Source: UBA3792 sp946185305 | GTDB taxonomy: Bacteria > Bacillota > Clostridia > Christensenellales > CAG-138 | Assembly: GCA_946185305.1 (NCBI GenBank) | Contig: CAMHJE010000002.1 | Span: 24,652 to 88,651 of the forward strand | Direction: 5' to 3' | DNA: 64,000 bases | Program-made: the position numbers and the translations under genes | In this document: in pieces, positions 35,713-44,146 of the stretch | Layout of the letters: every line of letters begins with the position of its first letter | Numbering within the stretch: the first letter of the stretch is position 1 | Notes under the pieces: generated by a model | Database searches by the model: none | What the model was told of the DNA's origin: nothing | The model's input: only the letters and a program-made list of their open reading frames with translations

Positions 35713-35750
35713 CCCCACGTTTTGAAAACGTGGGGTGTATTCGTATTATA
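35713..35750 (-). promoter_or_regulatory. pth-mfd promoter with 5'-end hairpin
   Basis: An extended -10 TGCTATAAT (TATAAT at 35750-35745) predicts a start near 35738. Immediately downstream is the near-perfect palindrome CCCCACGTTTT-N-AAAACGTGGGG (35713-35735), which would form at the very 5' end of the mRNA. Confidence 0.55.
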
Positions 35751-35874
35751 GCAGATGAGCGGAAGAAAAGGAAGTAAAAGTTTCCGAACAAAGCGGACGA
35801 AAAGCGGGAGTTCGTCCATTTTGTCCCCATTTTGAAAAGATTGTGACGGCAAAGCAAACTCCCCCTTCCCCCTC

Positions 35875-35902
35875 TTGCAAATTACAAAAGGTGTGGTATA
35901 GT
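35875..35902 (+). promoter_or_regulatory. clpB promoter
   Basis: TTGCAA (35875-35880), 16 bp, TATAGT (35897-35902), immediately upstream of the CIRCE operator. Confidence 0.7.
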
Positions 35903-35906
35903 ATGA

Positions 35907-35933
35907 TTAGCACTCGGAGAGCGAGAGTGCTAA
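35907..35933. promoter_or_regulatory. CIRCE operator (HrcA binding site)
   Basis: A perfect TTAGCACTC-N9-GAGTGCTAA, identical to the CIRCE consensus. It overlaps the predicted clpB transcription start, so HrcA should repress clpB until heat shock. Confidence 0.95.
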
Positions 35934-35977
35934 AACGAAACTAACCCACACAACCGGCCCGAAGGGAGGCATGTGAT

Positions 35978-38560
35978 ATGACGGCAAATCAACTGACACA
36001 AAAGAGCTTGGAAGCGATCCAGACCGCACAGCGGCTTGCAAGCGAGCGGCAAAACACGCAGCTTGAACAGCTGCACCTGTTCTATGCGCTGATCGACGAG
36101 CAAAGCGATCTCAACGCGCAGCTGTTTGAAAAGCTGGGTGTGGACGTGGCGCGGCTGAAAAATGAGACGACGCAGGCGCTTTCAGGCCTTGCGTCTTACA
36201 GCGGCGGCACCGGCGAGCCTTACGCGTCGCCCGCCTTGAACCAGGCGCTTAACGCGGCGGAAACCGAAGCCAAGCGCATGGGCGACAGCTATATTTCGGT
36301 CGAGCATTTGATGCTCGGCCTGATGGAAAAAGCGGACGCGGCATTGAAGAAGCTGCTGCGGCAGCACAACATCGACCGGAACCGCTACCTTGCGGCGCTC
36401 AAAGAGGTGCGCGGCAACCGGCAGGTGGACACCGACAATCCGGAGGGCACTTACGACGTGCTGAAAAAATACGGTCAGGACCTTGTGGAGCTGGCCAAGC
36501 AGCATAAGCTGGACCCGGTAATCGGGCGTGACAACGAGATCCGTTCGGTCATCCGCATCTTGTCGCGCAAAACGAAGAACAACCCGTGCTTGATCGGTGA
36601 ACCGGGCGTCGGCAAAACCGCGATTGCGGAGGGACTTGCCCTGCGGATCGTGCGCGGCGATGTACCCGACAACCTGAAGGACCGCCGCCTGTTCGCGCTC
36701 GATATGGGCGCGCTCGTTGCGGGCGCGAAGTACCGCGGCGAATTTGAGGAACGTTTGAAGGCGGTGCTCACCGAGATCAAAAAGAGCGACGGCAAGATCA
36801 TCCTGTTCATCGACGAGCTGCATACCATCGTCGGCGCGGGCAAGACCGACGGCGCGATGGACGCCGGCAACCTTTTAAAGCCGATGCTGGCGCGTGGTGA
36901 ACTGCACTGCATCGGCGCAACGACGATCGACGAATACCGCAAGTACATCGAAAAGGACGCGGCGCTTGAACGGCGTTTTCAGCCGGTGATGATCGCCGAG
37001 CCGTCCGTGGAGGACACGATCTCGATTCTGCGCGGACTTGAAGAGCGTTACGAGGTCTATCACGGCGTGAAGATCCACGACGCGGCGCTGATCGCGGCGG
37101 CGACGCTGTCCGACCGGTACATCTCCGACCGGTTCCTGCCGGACAAGGCCATCGACCTTGTGGACGAGGCGTGCGCCATGATCAAGACGGAAATGAACTC
37201 GATGCCGAGCGAAATGGACGAAACCATGCGTAAGATCATGCAGCTCGAAATCGAGGAAACGTCCCTAAAGCAGGACGACGATCCCCATTCGCAGGCGCAT
37301 TTGGCGGAGATCCGCGCACAGCTTTCCAAGCTGAAGGATTCGTTCAACGAAATGAAGGCGCGCTGGGAGAACGAAAAGGCAGACATCGGCAAGGTGCAGC
37401 AGCTGCGCGAGCAGATCGAGCAGGTGCAGAACGAAATCACCTCGGCCGAGAACGCGTATGATCTGAACAAGGCCGCCGAGCTGAAATACGGCAAGCTGCC
37501 GCAGCTGCAAAAGGAGCTGGCCGAACAGGAGGCTAAGGCGCAGTCTCGTGGAAAGACGCTGCTGCGCGACGCGGTCACCGAGGAGGAGATTGCGCAGATC
37601 GTCGCCCGGTGGACGGGTATTCCGGTCTCGAAGCTATTGGAGAGCGAGCGGCAAAAGCTCCTGCACCTCGACGACGTGCTGCATCAGCGCGTGGTCGGGC
37701 AGAACGACGCGGTCAATCGCGTGTGCGACGCGATCCTGCGCTCCCGCGCGGGGATTCAGAACCCGAACCGGCCGATCGGCTCGTTCCTGTTCCTCGGCCC
37801 GACCGGCGTCGGCAAAACGGAGCTGTCGAAAGCCCTTGCCGAAGCGTTGTTTGACGATGAACGCTCGATGGTGCGTATCGACATGAGCGAATACATGGAG
37901 CAATACTCCGTGTCGCGTCTGATCGGCGCCCCTCCGGGATACGTCGGCTATGACGAGGGCGGACAGCTGACCGAGGCCGTGCGCCGCAAGCCGTATGCCG
38001 TCGTGCTGTTCGACGAGGTCGAAAAGGCGCACCCGGACGTGCTGAACGTGCTGCTGCAGGTGCTCGACGACGGGCGTATCACCGACGGACAGGGCCGCAC
38101 GGTCGATTTCAAGAACACGATCATCATTCTGACCTCGAACATCGGCTCCGACATTCTGTTGGAGGGCATGGACGAAACCGGCGCCTTGAAGCCCGGCGTG
38201 GAGGACTTTGTCCGCAGCGAATTGAAGCAGCGGTTCCGTCCGGAGTTCATCAACCGTCTCGACGAGATCGCGTTCTTCAAGCCGCTGACCGGCAGCGATC
38301 TCAAGTCGATTGTCGATCTGCTGTTCAACGATCTCAAGAAGCGGCTTGCCACGCGCGGCCTGACGCTGACCGTCACCGACGCGGCCAAGGCATACATCGT
38401 CGAAAACGGCTCCGATCCGCAGTTCGGCGCGCGTCCGCTGAAGCGGTATATCCAGTCCCATGCCGAATCGCTGCTGGCGCGGTACATCATCCGCGAATCC
38501 CCGGCCGAGGGCACGGCGCTGACGCTCGACGCGGACGAAAACGGGCTGACCGTTCGGTAA
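35978..38560 (+). CDS. clpB: ATP-dependent disaggregase ClpB
   Basis: An 860-residue AAA+ chaperone that dissolves protein aggregates with DnaK. Clp-N repeats (1-145), NBD1 with Walker A GEPGVGKT (near 207) and IILFIDELHTIVGAG (Walker B), the coiled-coil middle domain (about 400-530), and NBD2 with GPTGVGKTELSKALAE (near 608), VVLFDEVEKAHPDV, and the C-terminal FGARPLKRYIQ sensor-2 motif. The start at 35978 follows GGGAGG. It is controlled by CIRCE and transcribed alone. Confidence 0.97.
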   Translation: MTANQLTQKSLEAIQTAQRLASERQNTQLEQLHLFYALIDEQSDLNAQLFEKLGVDVARLKNETTQALSGLASYSGGTGEPYASPALNQALNAAETEAKRMGDSYISVEHLMLGLMEKADAALKKLLRQHNIDRNRYLAALKEVRGNRQVDTDNPEGTYDVLKKYGQDLVELAKQHKLDPVIGRDNEIRSVIRILSRKTKNNPCLIGEPGVGKTAIAEGLALRIVRGDVPDNLKDRRLFALDMGALVAGAKYRGEFEERLKAVLTEIKKSDGKIILFIDELHTIVGAGKTDGAMDAGNLLKPMLARGELHCIGATTIDEYRKYIEKDAALERRFQPVMIAEPSVEDTISILRGLEERYEVYHGVKIHDAALIAAATLSDRYISDRFLPDKAIDLVDEACAMIKTEMNSMPSEMDETMRKIMQLEIEETSLKQDDDPHSQAHLAEIRAQLSKLKDSFNEMKARWENEKADIGKVQQLREQIEQVQNEITSAENAYDLNKAAELKYGKLPQLQKELAEQEAKAQSRGKTLLRDAVTEEEIAQIVARWTGIPVSKLLESERQKLLHLDDVLHQRVVGQNDAVNRVCDAILRSRAGIQNPNRPIGSFLFLGPTGVGKTELSKALAEALFDDERSMVRIDMSEYMEQYSVSRLIGAPPGYVGYDEGGQLTEAVRRKPYAVVLFDEVEKAHPDVLNVLLQVLDDGRITDGQGRTVDFKNTIIILTSNIGSDILLEGMDETGALKPGVEDFVRSELKQRFRPEFINRLDEIAFFKPLTGSDLKSIVDLLFNDLKKRLATRGLTLTVTDAAKAYIVENGSDPQFGARPLKRYIQSHAESLLARYIIRESPAEGTALTLDADENGLTVR

Positions 38561-38576
38561 AACAAACAGGCAAAGC

Positions 38577-38616
38577 AAAAAAATACAGGTTGTCGCATGA
38601 CGGCAGCCTGTATTTT
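38577..38616. terminator. bidirectional terminator after clpB
   Basis: AAAATACAGGTTGTCG and CGGCAGCCTGTATTTT form a stem flanked by A/T runs, shared with the converging PAP2 gene. Confidence 0.8.
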
Positions 38617-38624
38617 CGTTTTCC

Positions 38625-39371
38625 TTATTCCCGTTTCGCCTTCCGGTTCTCCAGGCGCGTCAGCGCCGCATCGAACCGCGTCGTTCGCCCAAGCCAAAGT
38701 CCCAGCTCCGCGACGAGAATCGCGGCGGGCAGATCGACAAGGACGTGCTGCTTGACCAGCAGCGTCGAGCAAAAGACGAGCATCGAAAAGACGGCCATGA
38801 CCGGCGCGACCCACTTTGGCAAGCCCTTCGCCTCGAATGCCATGCGTGCGCAGAGCCAGCTTTGCAGGCAATGCACCGAGGGCAAAAGGTTCGTCGGCGT
38901 ATCGAGCAGATACACAAGCTGCAGTACGCGGTCGAACACGCCGCCGCCCGCTGCAGCCGGGCGCGTCAGTGTCGTCGGAAAGACGACGAATACAACGGCG
39001 CACAGCAATTTTGCGAGCAGCTCGCCCGCCAGATACCGGCTGCGCAGCGCCTGTCCCTGCCAGCCGAGCAGCAGCCAGTACGCCGTCCATTGCGCGAATG
39101 CAAGCACGTACACCGCAACGGCGGGCGTCCACAGCGGGATCGCCGCGTCGAGCGGCAGCGAAAGATCGTGCGGTGCAAGCCCCGTCGGGATCAGCTTGGG
39201 CGGAAAGTACGTCAGAAAGTGGACAGCCACCGCCGGCAGCACCGTCCAAAGCGCGCGGCGCGGCATCCGGGTCAGCGCAATCGTAAACCCGCCGCAGACC
39301 AGCACGGCGACAAGCGCGGTCAGCACCGTCGCCAAAAGACGATTGTCCGCGATCCACGCTGCAAATGTCAT
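38625..39371 (-). CDS. PAP2-superfamily membrane phosphatase
   Basis: A 248-residue membrane protein with about six hydrophobic segments. PSVHCLQSW (about 165-173) and KQHVLVDLPAA (about 209-219) match the second and third PAP2 phosphatase signatures (the SxH and H...D histidines). The arrangement resembles the inositol-phosphorylceramide-synthase/AUR1-like branch. Likely substrates are lipid phosphates or undecaprenyl pyrophosphate; the sequence does not decide. The start has GGGAGGTG and its own promoter. Confidence 0.85.
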   Translation of the reverse strand: MTFAAWIADNRLLATVLTALVAVLVCGGFTIALTRMPRRALWTVLPAVAVHFLTYFPPKLIPTGLAPHDLSLPLDAAIPLWTPAVAVYVLAFAQWTAYWLLLGWQGQALRSRYLAGELLAKLLCAVVFVVFPTTLTRPAAAGGGVFDRVLQLVYLLDTPTNLLPSVHCLQSWLCARMAFEAKGLPKWVAPVMAVFSMLVFCSTLLVKQHVLVDLPAAILVAELGLWLGRTTRFDAALTRLENRKAKRE

Positions 39372-39375
39372 GCCG

Positions 39376-39426
39376 CACCTCCCGTCGTTTTCGAGGGATT
39401 ATACCACCGAACGGCGGGAGGTGCAA
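39376..39426 (-). promoter_or_regulatory. PAP2 promoter framed by an inverted repeat
   Basis: TTGCAC (39426-39421), 17 bp, TATAAT (39403-39398). A 13-bp inverted repeat with one mismatch, GCACCTCCCGTCG (39376-39388) and CGGCGGGAGGTGC (39412-39424), brackets the -10 box; one arm contains the ribosome binding site. Confidence 0.6.
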
Positions 39427-39461
39427 GCGTATTTTCGTTTTCTTTATGAAGTCCTAAGTAT

Positions 39462-40790
39462 TTATCGTGCAGTTTCGCTGGCTGTGCCGCGCAGTGTGCT
39501 TGCGAAGAAGTCCGCCGCAGCGTTGGCGATGCGCTCGCTCAGCTCGGCGTTCTCGGCATAGAAGCCGTAGCTGTGGCCGCCGGTTTCCAGCACGAGCGTT
39601 TGGGCGCCGAGGGCTTCGGCAACGGCCTTGCTTGCATCGGGACGAACGGTCGTGTCGTTCTGCGCCCAGATCACGAGCGTGCGATCCGCGCGATCCTTTC
39701 CGATCTGCGACGCGGGATCGTCGTTCATTTCCAGATCGGTGAACCATTGCATGGCGATGTCGCGCACGGTGCCGAGCGGGGATGTGACCGTCGTGTAGTT
39801 GTTCAGCTCGGCGTCGGCCTTGTCCTTTTCCCACGCGTCCTGCCCGCCGAACAGCGTTACGGTGTCCGCGTTCGCGTTGGACGGCGCAAGCAGCACGGCG
39901 GCACGGAAGTCGAACAGCTTTTGCGCCAGGATATGCAGCGCCACGCGTCCGCCCATGTCAAAGCCGAACACGCCGATCTCGTTCGCATCGACCGGATAGG
40001 TCGCCTTGGCAAACTCGATGGCCGCGAGCGCATCCGTATACATCGAGGTCAGATGGTTCTCGGTAAACGGCTCCTCGCTGTCGCCGCTGCCCGGCATGTC
40101 CATGCGGATCGACGCAATGCCGCGCTCCGCCAGGGTGTGCGCAAGCGTCGCAAAGCCGCCGTGCTCGTTGCGTTCGCCCTCAAAGCTGTGCAGGAACACC
40201 ACCAGCGGCCATCCGCCCGCCGGCTGCTCGTTTTCCGAAATCGGCATCGGGGACGTATAGGCGTGCATCTCCGGCGTCGCCGTTGCCGTGTACGCGTGCA
40301 TTTCCGGTTCCGGCGAGGCGGAAGCCTCCGCCGAACGGGCGCTCATGCCCGCCGCTGTCGTATCGGGCTTTGCCGTGTCCATCGGCTGTGCCGAAGCGTC
40401 CGGCGACGCCGGGCCGGTTGTCTCGGTCGCGCCGGTTGTGTCAGTTGTGTCGTCGGTCTTGCCGATGCTCGTGCTGCCGGGCAGCACGACGGTCGCATGC
40501 ACCTGCACCCCGCGCGAGGGGTAGGTCACTTCATATTCCCGATAGGACGCATCGCGCACGGGTTCGTCCGTGTCCGGCGTCTGCTGCTCCGGCGCGTTCG
40601 TTGCCGAAGCATCGGGCACGGCGGTATGGTCGGGCGCCGCAGACGACTGCGGCGCATCGGTCGGGCGGGCTTCCCCGGTCGCGGCGGGCTGTTGGGTCGC
40701 CGTCGGCGTCGGCCGCACGACGTTCCGGTGACAGCCGCCCGCCGCCAGCAGTGCCGTCACCCATAAAAACAGGATTATTTTTCGCATCAT
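39462..40790 (-). CDS. alpha/beta-hydrolase lipoprotein
   Basis: A 442-residue exported lipoprotein (ATG 40790 or the adjacent ATG 40787; AAAGGAG upstream). Signal peptide ends in AAGGC. A long Pro/Thr/Ala linker (about 25-190) precedes an alpha/beta-hydrolase domain: VVFLHSFEGERNEHGG near the oxyanion site, nucleophile elbow GFDMGG, acid loop WAQNDTTVRPD, and GGHSYGF for the catalytic histidine. The elbow carries Asp rather than Ser; this is seen in dehalogenase and epoxide-hydrolase relatives and is unusual for an esterase-like protein. The substrate is unknown. Confidence 0.82.
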   Translation of the reverse strand: MMRKIILFLWVTALLAAGGCHRNVVRPTPTATQQPAATGEARPTDAPQSSAAPDHTAVPDASATNAPEQQTPDTDEPVRDASYREYEVTYPSRGVQVHATVVLPGSTSIGKTDDTTDTTGATETTGPASPDASAQPMDTAKPDTTAAGMSARSAEASASPEPEMHAYTATATPEMHAYTSPMPISENEQPAGGWPLVVFLHSFEGERNEHGGFATLAHTLAERGIASIRMDMPGSGDSEEPFTENHLTSMYTDALAAIEFAKATYPVDANEIGVFGFDMGGRVALHILAQKLFDFRAAVLLAPSNANADTVTLFGGQDAWEKDKADAELNNYTTVTSPLGTVRDIAMQWFTDLEMNDDPASQIGKDRADRTLVIWAQNDTTVRPDASKAVAEALGAQTLVLETGGHSYGFYAENAELSERIANAAADFFASTLRGTASETAR

Positions 40791-40923
40791 CCATTCTCCT
40801 TTTCTGCGTTTTGTCGATAGTATGCGCCGGAAAAGGGAAATGTTGCGCCATCGCGCGTGACAGTTTTTGACATGCAACGTTCCATCTTTTTATTGGAAGT
40901 TTTTCGTTCTCGCACGCCGTCCC

Positions 40924-40952
40924 TTGCCATTTTTTGCGGTTCATGGTATGAT
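40924..40952 (+). promoter_or_regulatory. rsmA promoter (leaderless)
   Basis: TTGCCA (40924-40929), 17 bp, TATGAT (40947-40952), extended by an upstream TGG. Six bases (ACGGAT) separate the -10 box from ATG 40959, so transcription should start at the A of the start codon. Confidence 0.7.
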
Positions 40953-40958
40953 ACGGAT

Positions 40959-41753
40959 ATGAGAGCAAGCAAAGAATGGATTGTTGCGGCGCTAGCCGAA
41001 ATCGAACATACGCCGAACCGCGCCCTCGGGCAGAACTTCTGCATCGACGGGGCGCGGCTGCAGCGGTGCGTGGAGGCGCTCGGCCTTGCGGGCGAGCCGA
41101 TCACGGAGATCGGGCCGGGGCTCGGCGGGCTGACCGAGCTGCTGCTGCCTTTCGGCCCCGTGACCGCCGTTGAAAAGGACCCGGCGATGGTCGAATACCT
41201 GTCTGCGTCGATGCCGGACGAACGGCTGACCGTCGTGCAGGGCGACGCGCTGCGCTGTCGCTTCGGCGAGGTGCGGCCGTTTTCGGTCGTCGGCAATCTG
41301 CCGTACTACATCACCACGTCGATTGCCGAGCGCGTTCTGCTCGCGCGGCCGCGCGTGTTCGGCTGCATGGTGCAGAAGGAGGCCGCGGATCGGTTCTTTG
41401 CCGTGCCGAAAGCCGACAACTACGGCCCGCTTTCGGTGATCACGCAGCTGTATTACGACGGCGGCGTTTTGGAAACGTTCGGCGAGGATTGTTTTTATCC
41501 GTCGCCCAACGTCCAGTCGGTCTTTGTCGGGCTTACGGAAAAGCCGGATGCGCCCGCCCTGCCGGTCGAAAAGGTCTTTGCCGCCGTCCGCGCGTGCCTT
41601 TTGATGCGGCGCAAGACGCTGAAAAACAATCTCAAGGCCGTCCCGCACGGGCTCGACGCACTCGCGGCGCTCGGCATCCCGCCCGAAACGCGCGGCGAAA
41701 CGCTGACGCCCGCGCAATTTCTGGCCTTTGCGCAACAATTGGAGGAGTTATGA
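40959..41753 (+). CDS. rsmA: 16S rRNA dimethyladenosine transferase
   Basis: A 264-residue enzyme that dimethylates the two adjacent adenosines near the 3' end of 16S rRNA. SAM-binding EIGPGLGGLTELLLPFG (near 48-64), the catalytic GNLPYYITT (about 110-118) and the C-terminal LLMRRKTLKNNLK are all present; LGQNFCID marks the N-terminal region. Start at 40959 fits the family and the promoter; the open frame upstream runs through the promoter and is not part of the gene. There is no ribosome binding site, consistent with a leaderless mRNA. Confidence 0.95.
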   Translation: MRASKEWIVAALAEIEHTPNRALGQNFCIDGARLQRCVEALGLAGEPITEIGPGLGGLTELLLPFGPVTAVEKDPAMVEYLSASMPDERLTVVQGDALRCRFGEVRPFSVVGNLPYYITTSIAERVLLARPRVFGCMVQKEAADRFFAVPKADNYGPLSVITQLYYDGGVLETFGEDCFYPSPNVQSVFVGLTEKPDAPALPVEKVFAAVRACLLMRRKTLKNNLKAVPHGLDALAALGIPPETRGETLTPAQFLAFAQQLEEL

Positions 41754-42178
41754 ACGAAACCGCTTTGCCGTCCCTCGACGAATTGACGCTGCACGATCTG
41801 CAGCCCTCGCAGTTTTATGTCTCCGAGGATAAGTATAACGCCGTCCTACGTTGGTTCGACCCAAATGATCTGTCGGGCTTCGAGCCGATCCCGCTGAAAG
41901 TATTGGACGGCGTGGTCATCATGCTCGACGGGCATACCCGCGCCGTCGCCGCGCTGAATGCGGGGCTTGTGCGTGTCCCGCTGCTTTGGGAACCGGAGGA
42001 ATGGGACTGGGAAATGTACCGCCGGTGCGTCCGAGAATGTCGCCTGCGCGACGTATTCACGCCCGCCGACCTTGTTCCGCGCGTGATCCCCGCCGAGGAA
42101 TACTGGCAAAAATGGGACGCGTGGTGCGACCGGATGCAGGCCGAGGTGCAGCGGGAGCGAGACGAAAAGAACGAATAA
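41750..42178 (+). CDS. small ParB/sulfiredoxin-like domain protein
   Basis: A 142-residue protein from ATG 41750 (GGAGGAG upstream, ATGA overlap with rsmA). It has an N-terminal strand-rich part with VVIMLDGHTRAVAALNAGL (about 56-74), which resembles the DGH.R motif of ParB/Srx-type nucleotide-binding domains. There is no DNA-binding helix-turn-helix, so it is not a classical ParB. The C-terminal half is acidic and helical and ends in a charged tail. Its function is unknown. Confidence 0.75.
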   Translation: MNETALPSLDELTLHDLQPSQFYVSEDKYNAVLRWFDPNDLSGFEPIPLKVLDGVVIMLDGHTRAVAALNAGLVRVPLLWEPEEWDWEMYRRCVRECRLRDVFTPADLVPRVIPAEEYWQKWDAWCDRMQAEVQRERDEKNE

Positions 42179-42186
42179 CCAAAATG

Positions 42187-42226
42187 CAAAACGAGCCGGA
42201 GAACCGGCTCGTCGTTTTGTGTTTTT
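42187..42226. terminator. terminator between rsmA operon and rex
   Basis: ACGAGCCGG/CCGGCTCGT stem followed by T-rich sequence on the plus strand; on the minus strand it also sits just after the rex stop codon. Confidence 0.8.
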
Positions 42227-42831
42227 TATCTTGCCACCATCTTGACATGCGCCAGCGACAGCGCAAGGTTCTCCTGCAGTAAAAATACGGATTCGGGAAC
42301 CGTGACCGGCGAAAAGCTCCAGATCGCGGTGATGCCGTTTTCGACCATTAGATCCGCGACGCTCTGCGCCGCGCTGCCGGGAACGGTGATGATGCCGATT
42401 TTTATGCCGTTTTCGCGGCAATAATCCGCAAACCGATCCATCGGATAGATCGGCTTGTCGCCTGCGTCGGGATCGGGCTTTAGATCGAAGCCCGCCGCGA
42501 TATCGACGCCGAAGATCAAAAAGCCGCGATAGTTCAGCAGCGCCTTGCCGAGCTTGCCGGTGCCGACAAGCACCGCCTTGGTCGGGTTATGCGCACCGAG
42601 CAGAACCTCGATGCGCTCGATCAGCTGCGAGGTCTGATAGCCGATGCGCGGCCGTCCGTCGCCCGACGCTGCATGCAGGTCTTTACGCACCTGCACCTCG
42701 CCGATGCCGAGATCGTGCGCAATCGTCGTCGAAGAAATAAAATCCTCTTCGCCGTGCGGCTGCGCGCGCAGATAGCTCAAATACTTCGGCAATCGACCAA
42801 GCGTCTGCTTGGGCAGCGACTTTTGCTCCAT
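42226..42831 (-). CDS. rex: redox-sensing transcriptional repressor Rex
   Basis: A 201-residue regulator that senses the NADH/NAD ratio. The N-terminal winged helix (about 1-80) has RLPKYLSYLRAQ, ISSTTIAHDLGIGEVQVRKDL and the Rex-typical GYQTSQLIERI. The Rossmann domain carries VGTGKLGKALLNYRGF (GxGxxG) and the C-terminal segment of the domain-swapped dimer. GAGGAGG precedes the ATG. In Clostridia, Rex commonly controls fermentation and NADH-recycling genes, none of which lie nearby. Confidence 0.95.
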   Translation of the reverse strand: MEQKSLPKQTLGRLPKYLSYLRAQPHGEEDFISSTTIAHDLGIGEVQVRKDLHAASGDGRPRIGYQTSQLIERIEVLLGAHNPTKAVLVGTGKLGKALLNYRGFLIFGVDIAAGFDLKPDPDAGDKPIYPMDRFADYCRENGIKIGIITVPGSAAQSVADLMVENGITAIWSFSPVTVPESVFLLQENLALSLAHVKMVAR

Positions 42832-42876
42832 AGTGCCTCCTCACTTGCGTGACCGATACGGTTTTATGCTGTCTGC

Positions 42877-42906
42877 ATTATACCACACCCGCCGCGCCCT
42901 CGGCAA
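42877..42906 (-). promoter_or_regulatory. rex promoter
   Basis: TTGCCG (42906-42901), 18 bp, TATAAT (42882-42877), with TGG just upstream of the -10 box. Confidence 0.6.
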
Positions 42907-42979
42907 GGTCAAAACCCGCATATCCATCATATTTTATCGATATAACTTATCGAATCCGCCGCGTTCGGGAATAAAAGAA

Positions 42980-43000
42980 GCAGACGCGTCACACGTCTGC
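42980..43000 (-). terminator. terminator of the LysR-family gene
   Basis: GCAGACG/CGTCTGC stem followed on the minus strand by TTCTTTTATT, 18 bp after the stop codon. Confidence 0.7.
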
Positions 43001-43017
43001 CATTCTGTCATGCGGTT

Positions 43018-43950
43018 TTACCCCTCATACGGCACATACTTATCCCGCGCGGCTTCGAGCTCCGCGATGAAGCGCAGGTCGAGGTCGGTGAAGCGATAAT
43101 TGGTCTTGGCGATCAGCACGTCGCGGTGGATGCGCGTATTGTCCTTGCAGACGCGCTCGACAAGGCCGAAGCGGTCGAGCGTGGTCTGCGGCACCGGCGA
43201 GACCCACATAAACGTATCGTGGTTCTCTGACAGCAGATCATACTGGCTGCCGCGCTCGAACACGAAGATGCGGCGCTCGATCTCCGGGTTCAGCAGGTTC
43301 TTTCGAAGCTCCGTGACCGGCAGGGACGGCACATACGGATCGGCGTGCGCGATCTCGATGTAGGGCGAAAGGTCCGCGCGATGGATCGTTTTCTTGCTCG
43401 CAAGCGGATGATCCTTGTGCATCAAAAGGTGGTAGGAAAACTCGGTGACGGTTTCGGCGGTCAGGCCCTTCTCGGGGAGCATGGCCTCGAAATACCGGTC
43501 ATACTCGGTAGAATACCGGATGATGCCGAGCCGGTAATCGGAACGCAGGATGTTTTCGATGGCGCGATTGGAGTTTGTCTCCATATAGAAAATCTCGGCG
43601 GCGTCGGGGCCGATGTCGTTGGAGAACCGCGCGAACGCCTCGGCAATATAGCTCGCGCGCGGAACGGAGATCGAAAAACGCTGCTTTTTCACCGTGCCGT
43701 CGCGGTAGATCGCTTCGATCTCGTCGATCTCTGCCAGAATCTTGCGCGCATAGGTCAAAAACTGCTCGCCGTCCGCAGTCGGCACCATGCCGCGTGCCGA
43801 GCGGTCGAAAATGATGATGCCGAGCGAGCTTTCCAGCTCCTTGATCGCGCGGGACAGGTTCGGCTGCCCCATATACAGCGATTCGGCGGCTTTGTTGATC
43901 GAACCCGCGTCCGCGACCTCGACGGCGTATTTCAGATGCAGTATGTTCAT
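43018..43950 (-). CDS. LysR-family transcriptional regulator
   Basis: A 310-residue regulator from ATG 43950, which has AAAGGA 8 nt upstream; the open frame further upstream has no such site. The N-terminal helix-turn-helix (about 1-60) reads LKYAVEVADAGSINKAAESLYMGQPNLSRAIKELE, interrupted here only for description, and is typical of LysR. The C-terminal region (about 90-310) is a periplasmic-binding-like effector domain. No divergent target gene is adjacent; the next gene upstream, proS, faces the same way. Confidence 0.9.
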   Translation of the reverse strand: MNILHLKYAVEVADAGSINKAAESLYMGQPNLSRAIKELESSLGIIIFDRSARGMVPTADGEQFLTYARKILAEIDEIEAIYRDGTVKKQRFSISVPRASYIAEAFARFSNDIGPDAAEIFYMETNSNRAIENILRSDYRLGIIRYSTEYDRYFEAMLPEKGLTAETVTEFSYHLLMHKDHPLASKKTIHRADLSPYIEIAHADPYVPSLPVTELRKNLLNPEIERRIFVFERGSQYDLLSENHDTFMWVSPVPQTTLDRFGLVERVCKDNTRIHRDVLIAKTNYRFTDLDLRFIAELEAARDKYVPYEG

Positions 43951-44146
43951 GGCGGTTCCTTTCGGGGGCTGGGACTTACTGTTTTTCCTCTTTTCTTTCA
44001 TGGAGAAGAAAAGAGGAAAAGAGAAAAGAAAGCAGAATTATGTCGTCGAACGTGCGGAAACATCCCGAAAAGGAGGCAACCCCTTCCTTGGCTTCTTTTC
44101 GGTTCCTTTTCTTCTTCACAGAAGAAACGGAATATCTCCCTCCGTC
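43951..44146. other. spacer with purine/pyrimidine-rich hairpins between proS and the LysR gene
   Basis: Contains the stem CCTCTTTTCTT/AAGAAAAGAGG (about 43990-44018), a polypurine tract around 44000-44036 and a TTCTTCT/AGAAGAA stem near 44108-44132. One of these probably ends proS transcription; there is no gene. Confidence 0.5.

Larger units (their letters stand above)
35665..35977. other. divergent regulatory region between pth and clpB
   Basis: No gene. It holds the pth promoter and hairpin on one side and the clpB promoter and CIRCE operator on the other; nothing recognisable lies between 35760 and 35870. Confidence 0.7.

Noticed and set aside
35881..35977. groES/groEL or dnaK operon start behind the CIRCE box
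   Set aside because: The downstream gene is unambiguously clpB; hrcA, dnaK and groEL are not in the window.
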